Shown here one piece after another: positions 1 through 7,461 of a DNA stretch of 64,000 bases. Numbering within the stretch: the stretch's first letter is position 1; the number at the start of each line of letters is the position of its first letter. Made by a program: the position numbers and the translations under genes. The DNA lies in contig NZ_VZPJ01000006.1 of assembly GCF_008801605.1 (NCBI RefSeq), positions 62,001 through 126,000 on the forward strand. The letters are read 5' to 3'. This stretch comes from Pseudomonas brassicacearum subsp. brassicacearum. GTDB lineage: Bacteria; Pseudomonadota; Gammaproteobacteria; Pseudomonadales; Pseudomonadaceae. The notes beneath the pieces are model-generated. The model was not told the origin of the DNA. It saw nothing but the letters and a program-made list of their open reading frames with translations, and made no database searches.

Positions 1-17
1 CTGATACACCGACCCAC

Positions 18-173
18 TGTGGGAGCTGGGTTGGTGTGGGAGCAAGGCTCTGTGGGAGCAAGGCTTGCCCGCGATGCAGGCAACTCGGTCCATCAGGCAA
101 ACCGAGGTGATGCTATCGCGGGCAAGCCTTGCTCCCACACAAGCCCAGCTCCCACACAAGCTCGCTCCCACAG
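18..173. repeat. REPIN-like inverted repeat upstream of purD, one arm duplicated
   Basis: Two arms of the GTGGGAGC...GCCCGCGAT repeat face each other around a short spacer just before purD. The outer parts also pair (gtgggagctggg on the left, cccagctcccac on the right), so a very long hairpin is possible. The left arm carries an extra copy of about 16 bases (gtgggagcaaggct written twice) that the right arm lacks, which would bulge out. No coding sequence is seen in the first 225 bases. Confidence 0.85.
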
Positions 174-225
174 AAAGGCAGCTTTAGCGCTGCATCCAGA
201 ATCAGCGTCATCCGAGGTTTTTGAA

Positions 226-1521
226 ATGAATGTTTTGATCATTGGCAGCGGTGGCCGCGAACACGCCCTGGCCTGGAAAGTAGCCCAGGATCCACGTGTG
301 CAGAAGGTTTTCGTGGCACCGGGCAATGCCGGCACCGCCATCGAAGCCAAATGCGAAAACGTCGCCATCGACGTGCTGGCCCTGGAGCAACTGGCCGACT
401 TCGCCGAGAAGAACGTCTCGCTGACCATCGTCGGCCCGGAAGTGCCGCTGGTCGCCGGCGTGGTCGATCTGTTCCGCGCCCGTGGCCTGGACTGCTTCGG
501 CCCGACTGCCGGTGCCGCGCAGCTGGAAGGCTCGAAAGCGTTCACCAAGGATTTCCTGGCGCGTCACAAGATCCCGACCGCCGACTACCAGAACTTCACC
601 GAAATCGAACCGGCCCTGGCGTACCTGCGCGAGAAAGGCGCACCGATCGTGATCAAGGCCGACGGCCTCGCGGCCGGTAAAGGCGTGATCGTTGCCATGA
701 CCCTGGCCGAAGCCGAAGACGCCGTGCGCGACATGCTCGCCGGCAATGCCTTCGGTGACGCCGGTTCCCGCGTGGTGATCGAAGAGTTCCTCGACGGCGA
801 GGAAGCCAGCTTCATCGTCATGGTCGATGGCAAGAACGTCCTGCCAATGGCCACCAGCCAGGACCACAAGCGTGTCGGCGACGGCGACAGCGGCCCGAAC
901 ACCGGCGGCATGGGCGCCTACTCCCCGGCCCCGGTGGTGACTGCCCAAGTGCACCAGCGCGTCATGGACCTGGTGATCTGGCCGACCGTGCGTGGCATGG
1001 CCGAAGAAGGCAACGTCTACACCGGTTTCCTCTATGCCGGCCTGATGATCGACAAGGCTGGTAACCCAAAAGTCATCGAATTCAACTGCCGTTTCGGCGA
1101 TCCTGAGACTCAGCCGGTAATGCTGCGCCTGCAATCGAGCCTGGTCCTGCTGGTCGAGGCCGCACTGGCCCAGGCACTGGACAAGGTCGAAGCCCAGTGG
1201 GATCCGCGCCCAAGCGTCGGTGTCGTATTGGCGGCTGGCGGTTACCCAGGCGACTACGCCAAAGGTAGCGCGATCCAGGGCCTGGACGCCGCAGCCCGCC
1301 TGGAAGGCAAGGTCTTCCATGCAGGCACGGCGTTGAAGGATGGGCAAGTGGTCACCGCCGGTGGTCGTGTGCTGTGCGCCACCGCCATGGGCGCCAGTGT
1401 CGACGAAGCTCAGCAGCAGGCCTACAAGCTTGCCGCCGAGATCGACTGGGAAGGTTGCTTCTACCGCAAGGACATTGGCTACCGCGCCATTGCCCGCGAG
1501 CGTGGCGAAAATCTGGAATAA
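226..1521 (+). CDS. purD: Phosphoribosylamine-glycine ligase (GARS)
   Basis: Cytoplasmic enzyme of de novo purine synthesis: it joins 5-phosphoribosylamine and glycine using ATP to give glycinamide ribonucleotide. The 431-residue product has the usual family length. It opens with MNVLIIGSGGREHALAWK, the classic PurD N-terminus with its glycine-rich GSGGREHA motif, and carries the ATP-grasp motifs GLAAGKGV, SQDHKR, GPNTGGMGAYSP and EFNCRFGDPETQ. The reading frame stays open upstream to base 19, but that part translates the REP repeat, so the ATG at 226 is the start. purH, its usual partner, probably lies before the window. retS follows about 100 bases downstream. Confidence 0.97.
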   Translation: MNVLIIGSGGREHALAWKVAQDPRVQKVFVAPGNAGTAIEAKCENVAIDVLALEQLADFAEKNVSLTIVGPEVPLVAGVVDLFRARGLDCFGPTAGAAQLEGSKAFTKDFLARHKIPTADYQNFTEIEPALAYLREKGAPIVIKADGLAAGKGVIVAMTLAEAEDAVRDMLAGNAFGDAGSRVVIEEFLDGEEASFIVMVDGKNVLPMATSQDHKRVGDGDSGPNTGGMGAYSPAPVVTAQVHQRVMDLVIWPTVRGMAEEGNVYTGFLYAGLMIDKAGNPKVIEFNCRFGDPETQPVMLRLQSSLVLLVEAALAQALDKVEAQWDPRPSVGVVLAAGGYPGDYAKGSAIQGLDAAARLEGKVFHAGTALKDGQVVTAGGRVLCATAMGASVDEAQQQAYKLAAEIDWEGCFYRKDIGYRAIARERGENLE

Positions 1522-1535
1522 CCCAGCCATTCAGC

Positions 1536-1562
1536 CAGGCAAGGGTCTACGGCCCTTGCCTG
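1536..1562 (+). terminator. Hairpin after purD, possible terminator
   Basis: A perfect 10-base stem (CAGGCAAGGG / CCCTTGCCTG) with a 7-base loop lies 15 bases after the purD stop. It is not followed by a clear T run, so it may be a weak terminator or an mRNA-protecting hairpin. Confidence 0.5.
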
Positions 1563-1585
1563 ACTGTTCCGGCGCCGCGCATAGT

Positions 1586-1591
1586 TATAAT
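1586..1591 (+). promoter_or_regulatory. Candidate -10 box for retS
   Basis: A TATAAT hexamer lies about 30 bases before the retS GTG start and just after the purD hairpin. No convincing -35 box is seen at 16-18 bases, so this is only a candidate sigma-70 element. Confidence 0.3.
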
Positions 1592-1620
1592 CTGGCATCA
1601 ACCTACGAAGGGATTTCGCC

Positions 1621-4395
1621 GTGCGCTGGCTCAGGATTGCCATAGGCCTTACCGTCACCCTGCTGACGATGCTCTGCATGCTCCCGGCCCAGGCCGCGCC
1701 AGGCAGTGGCTGGGCGGTATTGCTCGACGAACAGGGCGACCTCACGCTGAGCGACATCCGTTCTGCCCGCTACACCAATCAATTCAGCCCCATCGACCTG
1801 GACCGCCTCAAGGCCGCCGAGCCCGGCGGGGCATTGTGGTTGCGTTTCCGCCTGGCCCCCGACCGGCATGAACAGATCCTGCGCATCTTCGCCCCCGACC
1901 TGTCACGCCTGAACCTCTATGTGCTGGACGGCGATGCCCTGGTTGACCAACAAATCAGCGGCAATGCCACGCCGCATACCGAACCGGTGGTACCCAGCAG
2001 CGATTTCATGCTGCCCCTTCCACGCAGCGACAAATCGCTGGACGTCTACCTGCGACTGTCCTCGCGCCATGAACTGCGCCCCTACATCACCTTGCAATCG
2101 GCAGTCGTGGCTGCGGCCGATCAGAACCAGACGCTGATCTACGGGTTGCTGTTCGGCTGCATCGCCATGCTGGTCCTGCACAACCTCACCCGCTATGCCT
2201 ACACCCGTTCACGCAGTTGCCTGTGGCTGGCAGCCTGTGAAGGGTTGCTGATGCTCAGCCTGGCGCTGTTGCTGAACCTGGCCGGGCCCTGGCTGCCCGA
2301 CTGGCCAGCCGTCCAGACGCCCGGGGCCTACCTGGCCTTGCTGCTGACGGCGCCCTGCGGCCTGATGTTCGCCTACCGTTTCTTTGCGCCCCTGGGGCCG
2401 CACCCGTTGAATCGGCTGCTGCTGGGGGACATCGTGCTCGTCATGCTGTGCAGCCTGTTGCTGTTGTTCGTCAACACGCTGCCGCTCAATATCATGACCT
2501 ACGCCCTCGTGGCCCTGGCCGGCCTGAGCATGCTGCTCGTCAGCGCCTGGCACTGGCAAAAGGGCTACCGCCCGGCCCGGCTGTTCGTCGCGGCCATGGT
2601 GGTCTTCAACCTGGGCACGTTGATCATCCTTCCGGCACTGCAAGGGCTCACGGAGGTTCCTCCCCAAGGCCTGATCATCACCCTGCTGATCTTCATCTGC
2701 ATCAGCGGCCTGTTGATGAGTGTCGCCCTGGGCGAGCGCCAGCGCTCGATCAACGAAAGCCGGTTCAGCATCAGCCGCGACCTGGCGGCGAGCAATGCCG
2801 AGATCAATGCCAAGGCCGAGTTCCTGGCCAAGATCAGCCACGAGATCCGCACCCCGATGAACGGCGTGCTGGGCATGACCGAGCTGCTGCTGGGTACGCC
2901 GCTGTCGGTCAAGCAACGCGACTACGTGCAGACGATCCACAGCGCCGGCAATGAGCTGCTGACCCTGATCAACGAGATCCTCGACATCTCCCGGCTCGAA
3001 TCCGGGCAGATCGAACTGGACGACGTGCAGTTCGACCTCAATGCCCTGATCGAGGATTGCCTGAGTATCTTCCGTGCCAAGGCCGAACAGCAGAATGTCG
3101 AGCTGATCAGCTTCATCCAGCCCCAGGTGCCGCGCGTGATCAGCGGTGACCCTACGCGGCTGCGCCAGGCGCTGCTGAGCCTGCTGGAAAACGCCCTGAA
3201 GAAAACCGACGAGGGCGAAGTGCTGATCGTCGTCGCCCTCGACGAGCGCAGCAATCAGCCGCGCCTGCGCATCGCCGTGCAGGACAGCGGGACGCCGATG
3301 GACGCCGAAGAGCGCGACACGCTGATGCACGCCGAACTGCACAGCAAGAATTTCCTGTCGGCCACGCGCCTGGGGGGCAACCTGGGCCTGGTCATCGCCC
3401 GTCAGTTGATCATCCTGATGCACGGAGAATTCGGTATCAAAAGCGGTAGCAACCAGGGTAGTACCTTGTGGCTGACCTTGCCGCTGGACCCGGATCGCCT
3501 CGAACATCCAACTTCCGACCTCGATGGCCCGCTGCAAGGGGCGCGGGTATTGATCGTCGACGACAACGACACCTGCCGCAAAGTACTGGTGCAACAGTGC
3601 AGCGCCTGGGGCCTGAACGTCAGTGCGGTGCCATCGGGCAAGGAAGCCCTGGCGCTGCTGCGCACCAAGGCGCACCTGCGCGATTATTTCGACGTGGTGT
3701 TGCTGGACCAGAACATGCCGGGCATGACCGGCATGCAACTGGCGGCCAAGATCAAGGAAGACCCGAGCCTGAACCACGACATCCTGTTGATCATGCTCAC
3801 CGGTATCAGCAACGCGCCGAGCAAGATCGTGGCGCGCAACAGCGGGGTCAAGCGCATCCTCGCCAAACCGGTGGCCGGTTATACCCTCAAGACCACCCTG
3901 GCGGACGAGCTGAACCAGCGCAACCGGGGCCAGGCAACGAATGTGCAGGTAAACGCCGGCCCTCCCATTCCGGTGAAGGTGCCGAGCGATTTCCGCATCC
4001 TGGTGGCCGAGGACAACAGCATCTCCACCAAGGTCATCCGCGGCATGCTCGGCAAGCTCAACCTGCAACCCGACACCGCCAGCAACGGCGAAGAAGCCCT
4101 CAAGGCCATGAAGGAGCAGCGTTACGACCTGGTCCTGATGGACTGCGAAATGCCGATCCTCGATGGGTTTTCCGCCACCCAGCAATTGCGTGCCTGGGAA
4201 ATGGGTAACCAGCGCACCCGCACCCCCGTGGTGGCGCTCACCGCGCACATCCTGGCCGAGCACAAGGAACGCGCCCGCCAGGCCGGGATGGACGGTCACA
4301 TGGCCAAGCCGGTGGAGCTGTCGCAGCTGCGTGAGCTGATCGAACACTGGGTGGCCCAGCGCGATCAGCAAAAACCGACTGCATCGACTTATTGA
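1621..4395 (+). CDS. retS: Hybrid sensor histidine kinase RetS
   Basis: Inner-membrane hybrid kinase. In Pseudomonas RetS acts mainly by antagonising GacS, which lowers RsmY/RsmZ and shifts cells between acute and biofilm modes. The 924-residue product has an N-terminal signal segment (1-26), a periplasmic 7TMR-DISMED2-type domain (about 30-160), seven hydrophobic segments (about 170-375), a HisKA domain with FLAKISHEIRTPMNG (His407), an ATPase domain (about 505-625), and two receiver domains with acidic pockets IVDDND and VAEDNS and phospho-acceptors Asp696 and Asp841. The ATPase G1 box reads DSGTP rather than DxGxG, so it looks degenerate. The start is a GTG preceded by AAGGGA. Position directly after purD supports the RetS assignment over other hybrid kinases. 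Confidence 0.93.
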   Translation: MRWLRIAIGLTVTLLTMLCMLPAQAAPGSGWAVLLDEQGDLTLSDIRSARYTNQFSPIDLDRLKAAEPGGALWLRFRLAPDRHEQILRIFAPDLSRLNLYVLDGDALVDQQISGNATPHTEPVVPSSDFMLPLPRSDKSLDVYLRLSSRHELRPYITLQSAVVAAADQNQTLIYGLLFGCIAMLVLHNLTRYAYTRSRSCLWLAACEGLLMLSLALLLNLAGPWLPDWPAVQTPGAYLALLLTAPCGLMFAYRFFAPLGPHPLNRLLLGDIVLVMLCSLLLLFVNTLPLNIMTYALVALAGLSMLLVSAWHWQKGYRPARLFVAAMVVFNLGTLIILPALQGLTEVPPQGLIITLLIFICISGLLMSVALGERQRSINESRFSISRDLAASNAEINAKAEFLAKISHEIRTPMNGVLGMTELLLGTPLSVKQRDYVQTIHSAGNELLTLINEILDISRLESGQIELDDVQFDLNALIEDCLSIFRAKAEQQNVELISFIQPQVPRVISGDPTRLRQALLSLLENALKKTDEGEVLIVVALDERSNQPRLRIAVQDSGTPMDAEERDTLMHAELHSKNFLSATRLGGNLGLVIARQLIILMHGEFGIKSGSNQGSTLWLTLPLDPDRLEHPTSDLDGPLQGARVLIVDDNDTCRKVLVQQCSAWGLNVSAVPSGKEALALLRTKAHLRDYFDVVLLDQNMPGMTGMQLAAKIKEDPSLNHDILLIMLTGISNAPSKIVARNSGVKRILAKPVAGYTLKTTLADELNQRNRGQATNVQVNAGPPIPVKVPSDFRILVAEDNSISTKVIRGMLGKLNLQPDTASNGEEALKAMKEQRYDLVLMDCEMPILDGFSATQQLRAWEMGNQRTRTPVVALTAHILAEHKERARQAGMDGHMAKPVELSQLRELIEHWVAQRDQQKPTASTY

Positions 4396-4424
4396 ACCGA
4401 TCCAAGCCTGCGAGCAAACACGCT

Positions 4425-5060
4425 TCAGAGTTCCAGGGCACTGAGGTAGGTGGACGCTTGGGACAGCACTGAACGTTTTACCTTTTCCCTGAAGGTGGCG
4501 TAGTACAGCGTATTGAAGTTGATGACGGTCATTTGCTCGACGCTGTTGCGCACCCAGTCGCCTCGCTCGATGAACAAGAATCGAGACGCCTGTCGACGCA
4601 GCTGGAACTGGCAGTGATAAACGCCCATTTCAATTCGATGGGTGCCGTTCGGCACACAGGGCATCATCTGGAAAATGCCTGTGTCGCGCGACAGGCTGGT
4701 TGATTCGAACAGCTCTAGCGCTTTGGGATTGCTCTCCAATGCCACCAACGCACCACTGGCCGGGGCGTGAAAAGCTTCGCCAAGACGAGCCTCGATATGT
4801 TGTGTCGCTCCCACCCCCATCGGACCTTCAATGGTCGACAGCGTCTGCGGGCGCGGTACGTCCCAGCCCAGGAATCTGAGCTGGCTGCAGAAATAGTCGA
4901 ACCAGTGACCGGACAACCCGTCGCGATAGGCTGACCAGGTGGCCCGTTGCGCATACATCGTGCTCAAGTACACATCTTCCCGATGGGACGCAGGTAGACC
5001 GGCGGCGAACGAAACGACACTGCCGCCAACGACTGCGGCAGATGGAATCGGCCCCCTCAT
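4425..5060 (-). CDS. Uncharacterised protein, paralogue cassette member C
   Basis: A 211-residue protein of unknown function and the last gene of a leftward trio. Near the N-terminus it has VGGSVVSFAAGLPASHRED followed by a helical stretch ending in HWFDYFCSQLRFLGWD. The same pattern (acidic pair, small/hydrophobic helix with an Ala, an aromatic WF/WY pair, then GW) is seen in the next two genes. The C-terminal half looks beta-rich with a run of aromatic/hydrophobic alternation and ends in a helix. There is no signal peptide or membrane span. Its ATG overlaps the stop of the upstream gene (ATGA), so the two are probably translationally coupled. Homology within the trio was judged by eye only. 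Confidence 0.75.
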   Translation of the reverse strand: MRGPIPSAAVVGGSVVSFAAGLPASHREDVYLSTMYAQRATWSAYRDGLSGHWFDYFCSQLRFLGWDVPRPQTLSTIEGPMGVGATQHIEARLGEAFHAPASGALVALESNPKALELFESTSLSRDTGIFQMMPCVPNGTHRIEMGVYHCQFQLRRQASRFLFIERGDWVRNSVEQMTVINFNTLYYATFREKVKRSVLSQASTYLSALEL

Positions 5061-5785
5061 CTGCAGACCTCTTCGGCAGGAAGAACACCTGAATCATCGA
5101 TAGCCTTGGTGATATCGACAATGTTGTCACCCACGGCAGCCGCGACCTTACGGGCGATAACCTCACGGGCAGGCGCGAACAATGTTTCGCTCAGTTGCGT
5201 GCGGAAATAACGTGCCGTCACACAACCGTCGATGTCTTTGCCATCAAAGCACTGCCTCCAAGGATTGGCCTCGATCACTTTCGCTGTGTTGAATTGCAAA
5301 TAGACACCAGCCATCGAAACAGGGCTTTGCGCCACGATCACCAGCAAGCGCACGGGGCTGGAAGATGACGGGCTCTGTGCCGCGTCAGGCTCGTATTGTT
5401 TTTGCACATGCTTGCGCACAATCCCCATCGCAGGCAGCGAGCCGGGTAACGCTGCGATACGCTCCATCACCGCCATGATCCGCTGTTGCTGATCCACCTG
5501 ATCATCCAAGGGGATGGCCGCCACCCACTCCAATGGCGAATGGGTATCTTCTTTTTGCGGCTGCAGATCCTTTCGCCTTTTGGCAGCTGATATCCAGGCG
5601 ACACTCAAGACCTCCAAATAAGTGGCGTACCAATCAACCGCTGGTGCACGCAGCAGACTCTTATCAGCAACCAGTTGTGCGAGCAAGACCGAATTCATCA
5701 GGTCGTCAACTTCCGTGCGCCGTAGTGTGCAGGGCGCTAAAACAATCGCCGCAGCGTTAACAAAAACCGAATATTCCTTATCCAT
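5057..5785 (-). CDS. Uncharacterised protein, paralogue cassette member B
   Basis: A 242-residue protein of unknown function. The N-terminal third contains EVDDLMNSVLLAQLVADK and, about 25 residues on, DWYATYLEVLSVAWI, matching the N-terminal module of its two neighbours. The middle is a hydrophilic Ser/Pro-containing stretch (QSPSSSSP) and the C-terminal part again looks like strands followed by a helix (VGDNIVDITKAI). A strong ribosome site (AGAAGGAGTC) lies 6-7 bases before the ATG. The stop overlaps the next start by 4 bases. A hairpin with a T run lies just upstream, so this gene and its partner may be made at a lower level than the first gene of the trio. Confidence 0.78.
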   Translation of the reverse strand: MDKEYSVFVNAAAIVLAPCTLRRTEVDDLMNSVLLAQLVADKSLLRAPAVDWYATYLEVLSVAWISAAKRRKDLQPQKEDTHSPLEWVAAIPLDDQVDQQQRIMAVMERIAALPGSLPAMGIVRKHVQKQYEPDAAQSPSSSSPVRLLVIVAQSPVSMAGVYLQFNTAKVIEANPWRQCFDGKDIDGCVTARYFRTQLSETLFAPAREVIARKVAAAVGDNIVDITKAIDDSGVLPAEEVCR

Positions 5786-5798
5786 ACCTGACTCCTTC

Positions 5799-5827
5799 TA
5801 AAAAAAGGCAACCGATAGTCGATTGCC
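5799..5827 (-). terminator. Rho-independent-type hairpin between trio members A and B
   Basis: Read leftward, a 9-base stem with one mismatch (GGCAATCGA / TCGGTTGCC, loop CTA) is followed directly by seven T residues. It sits after the stop of the first trio gene and its T run adjoins the ribosome site of the second, so it could attenuate transcription within the cassette. Confidence 0.65.
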
Positions 5828-5842
5828 TCATTGAAACAGAAC

Positions 5843-6619
5843 TTAGATTTCGTACTCTTCGATCTTGCTTACGGCATGATTACCCAGCCGCCCAATAATG
5901 ATATCTCGAGTTCGCTCGACAACACTTGGAACTTTTCGAAAAACCGACTCGCCTTTATATAACTTCACTTCGCGGCTATTCCAATCCGCAAACAAGACCT
6001 GGGTTGCGCTGTTGCGCCGGATAAAGCGCACGGTGCCAAGCATCATGCTGACTTCACCGTCAATTTCGACACAGGTACCCGCTGCCATTCCGCCTACCCC
6101 ATGCTCCAGCAGGTTTCGCTCAAAAAGGGTCAGGGTCTCTTCCTTCTTCTGCAAGGCAGTGATTGCACTGTCGACGACCCTCAACAGCAACGCCGAAGTC
6201 GCGCTTCCGAGGGCAATACCCGACACTACGGAGGCGAGGATGTCCAACACCAGCTTGTCCATCCGCACGGTGTTACCGCCGACGCTCAGGTCATCATAGA
6301 AGCGCTGCGTAGCGACCCAACCGGCGTTCGTCATGACTTCAACAAACTTGTAGTACCACTCTCGTCCTTGGGATTCGAGAGGGTATTGCCTGTTGGCGAC
6401 CAGGGAAGCAAAGAGAAAAGCATGCTGCGCATCCTCTTGATGCTGGGGAGAAAGACCACCGGCGAACGCCAGGATGCCTTCACCGACAACCGATCCCTTC
6501 GCCGGTGGCTCAACATCGCCCACATACAACGAACGAGGACTGACATCAGGGTAAATATCATAACTTTCCAACCGCGCCACACAGGCGGCTACAGCGCTAT
6601 CACACATTTCAAAACTCAT
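5843..6619 (-). CDS. Uncharacterised protein, paralogue cassette member A
   Basis: A 258-residue protein of unknown function and the first gene of the leftward trio. It contains VGEGILAFAGGLSPQHQED, then AFLFASLVANRQY and EWYYKFVEVMTNAGWV, the best-preserved copy of the module shared with the two following genes. A central hydrophobic stretch (ILASVVSGIALGSATSALLL) may be a buried helix rather than a membrane span. The C-terminal part is strand-rich (VSMMLGTVRFIRR, TQVLFADW) and ends with a helix. The start is the ATG at 6619, which has AAGGAG 6 bases upstream; the frame opens one codon earlier with a GTG. I recall similar proteins as a common hypothetical family in Pseudomonas but know no function. 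Confidence 0.78.
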   Translation of the reverse strand: MSFEMCDSAVAACVARLESYDIYPDVSPRSLYVGDVEPPAKGSVVGEGILAFAGGLSPQHQEDAQHAFLFASLVANRQYPLESQGREWYYKFVEVMTNAGWVATQRFYDDLSVGGNTVRMDKLVLDILASVVSGIALGSATSALLLRVVDSAITALQKKEETLTLFERNLLEHGVGGMAAGTCVEIDGEVSMMLGTVRFIRRNSATQVLFADWNSREVKLYKGESVFRKVPSVVERTRDIIIGRLGNHAVSKIEEYEI

Positions 6620-6622
6620 CAC

Positions 6623-6864
6623 TTACTCCTTAAATTATTAAGCAAGCCACTCCATGACTTGCAGCCCCACATTAATCAACCGAACCAGACCCAACAACTC
6701 TCTACTTGTAACTTCAAAATAAAACCGCCCATTAACAGCCATCAAATAAAGTCAAAAAAACGCTCGAATAAAACACCACCCTTTCCACTTCAACCAATCA
6801 AATGCCGACAGTCGATTCAGAGGCTGATAGACTCCGGCGATGTCTTTCGCAATGAGTCTGAACC
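6623..6864. promoter_or_regulatory. AT-rich divergent intergenic region
   Basis: About 240 bases between the leftward trio and the rightward MarC-type gene, visibly richer in A and T than the surrounding genes. It must hold the promoter of the trio and probably that of marC, but I cannot point to a convincing -35/-10 pair. No gene is seen here. Confidence 0.4.
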
Positions 6865-7461
6865 ATGCTCCACGTGCTATTCAGCGTGTACCTCAAGATG
6901 CTGGTGCTCTATAGCCCCTTCTTCGTGCTGTCGTGTTTTATCGGGCTGACTCGCGGCTATTCGCGCAAGGAACAACGCCGCCTGGCCTGGAAAGTCGCGA
7001 CCGCGACGCTGGTCTCCAGCGTGTTGCTCTATTTGTTCGGGCGGGTGATTTTCAGCGTGTTCGGCATCACCGTGGACGCCTTCCGTATCGGCGCCGGCAG
7101 TGTGCTGTTCATTTCGGCACTGGGCATGGCCCAGGGCAAGTCGGCCGTACAGACCGACAACGTGCAGCAGGACGTGACCATCGTCCCGCTGACCATTCCA
7201 TTGACCGTCGGCCCCGGCACCATCGGTGCCCTGCTGGTGATGGGCGTGAGCCAGCCGCACTGGGACGACAAACTCATGGCCATCATCAGCATCGCCCTGG
7301 CGAGCTTCACCGTCGGCGTCGTGCTCTACCTGTCCAGCCGTATCGAACGGATCCTGGGCGACCAGGGCTTGCAGATCGTCAGCCGCCTGATGGGGTTGTT
7401 TGTCTGCGCCTTGGCGGCGCAGATCATTTTTACCGGGGTGAAGGGCTACCTGGTGCCCTGA
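6865..7461 (+). CDS. MarC family integral membrane protein
   Basis: A 198-residue inner-membrane protein with about six hydrophobic segments. The motifs IGLTRGYSRKEQRRLAWKVA near residue 30 and VPLTIPLTVGPGTIGALLVMG near residue 110 are characteristic of the MarC/YchE family. The family's function is unsettled; the early link to multiple antibiotic resistance in E. coli was not upheld. The ATG at 6865 is the first in frame. The 3' end overlaps the end of the giant toxin gene on the other strand by 16 bases. In PAO1 a gene of this position follows retS. Confidence 0.88.
   Translation: MLHVLFSVYLKMLVLYSPFFVLSCFIGLTRGYSRKEQRRLAWKVATATLVSSVLLYLFGRVIFSVFGITVDAFRIGAGSVLFISALGMAQGKSAVQTDNVQQDVTIVPLTIPLTVGPGTIGALLVMGVSQPHWDDKLMAIISIALASFTVGVVLYLSSRIERILGDQGLQIVSRLMGLFVCALAAQIIFTGVKGYLVP

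Noticed and set aside
208..1530. Long open frame of 440 codons on the minus strand opposite purD
   Set aside because: It mirrors a high-GC gene with strong codon-position bias; the product is His/Gln/Gly-rich without motifs, while the plus strand encodes PurD.
2209..4371. 720-codon open frame antisense to retS
   Set aside because: Shadow of retS: low-complexity His/Gln/Val-rich product, no ribosome site, and the plus strand has all kinase motifs.
6101..6949. 282-codon plus-strand frame covering the trio's first gene and the intergenic region
   Set aside because: It crosses the AT-rich promoter region and lacks a ribosome site; the minus-strand gene has a strong one and a homologous pattern with its neighbours.
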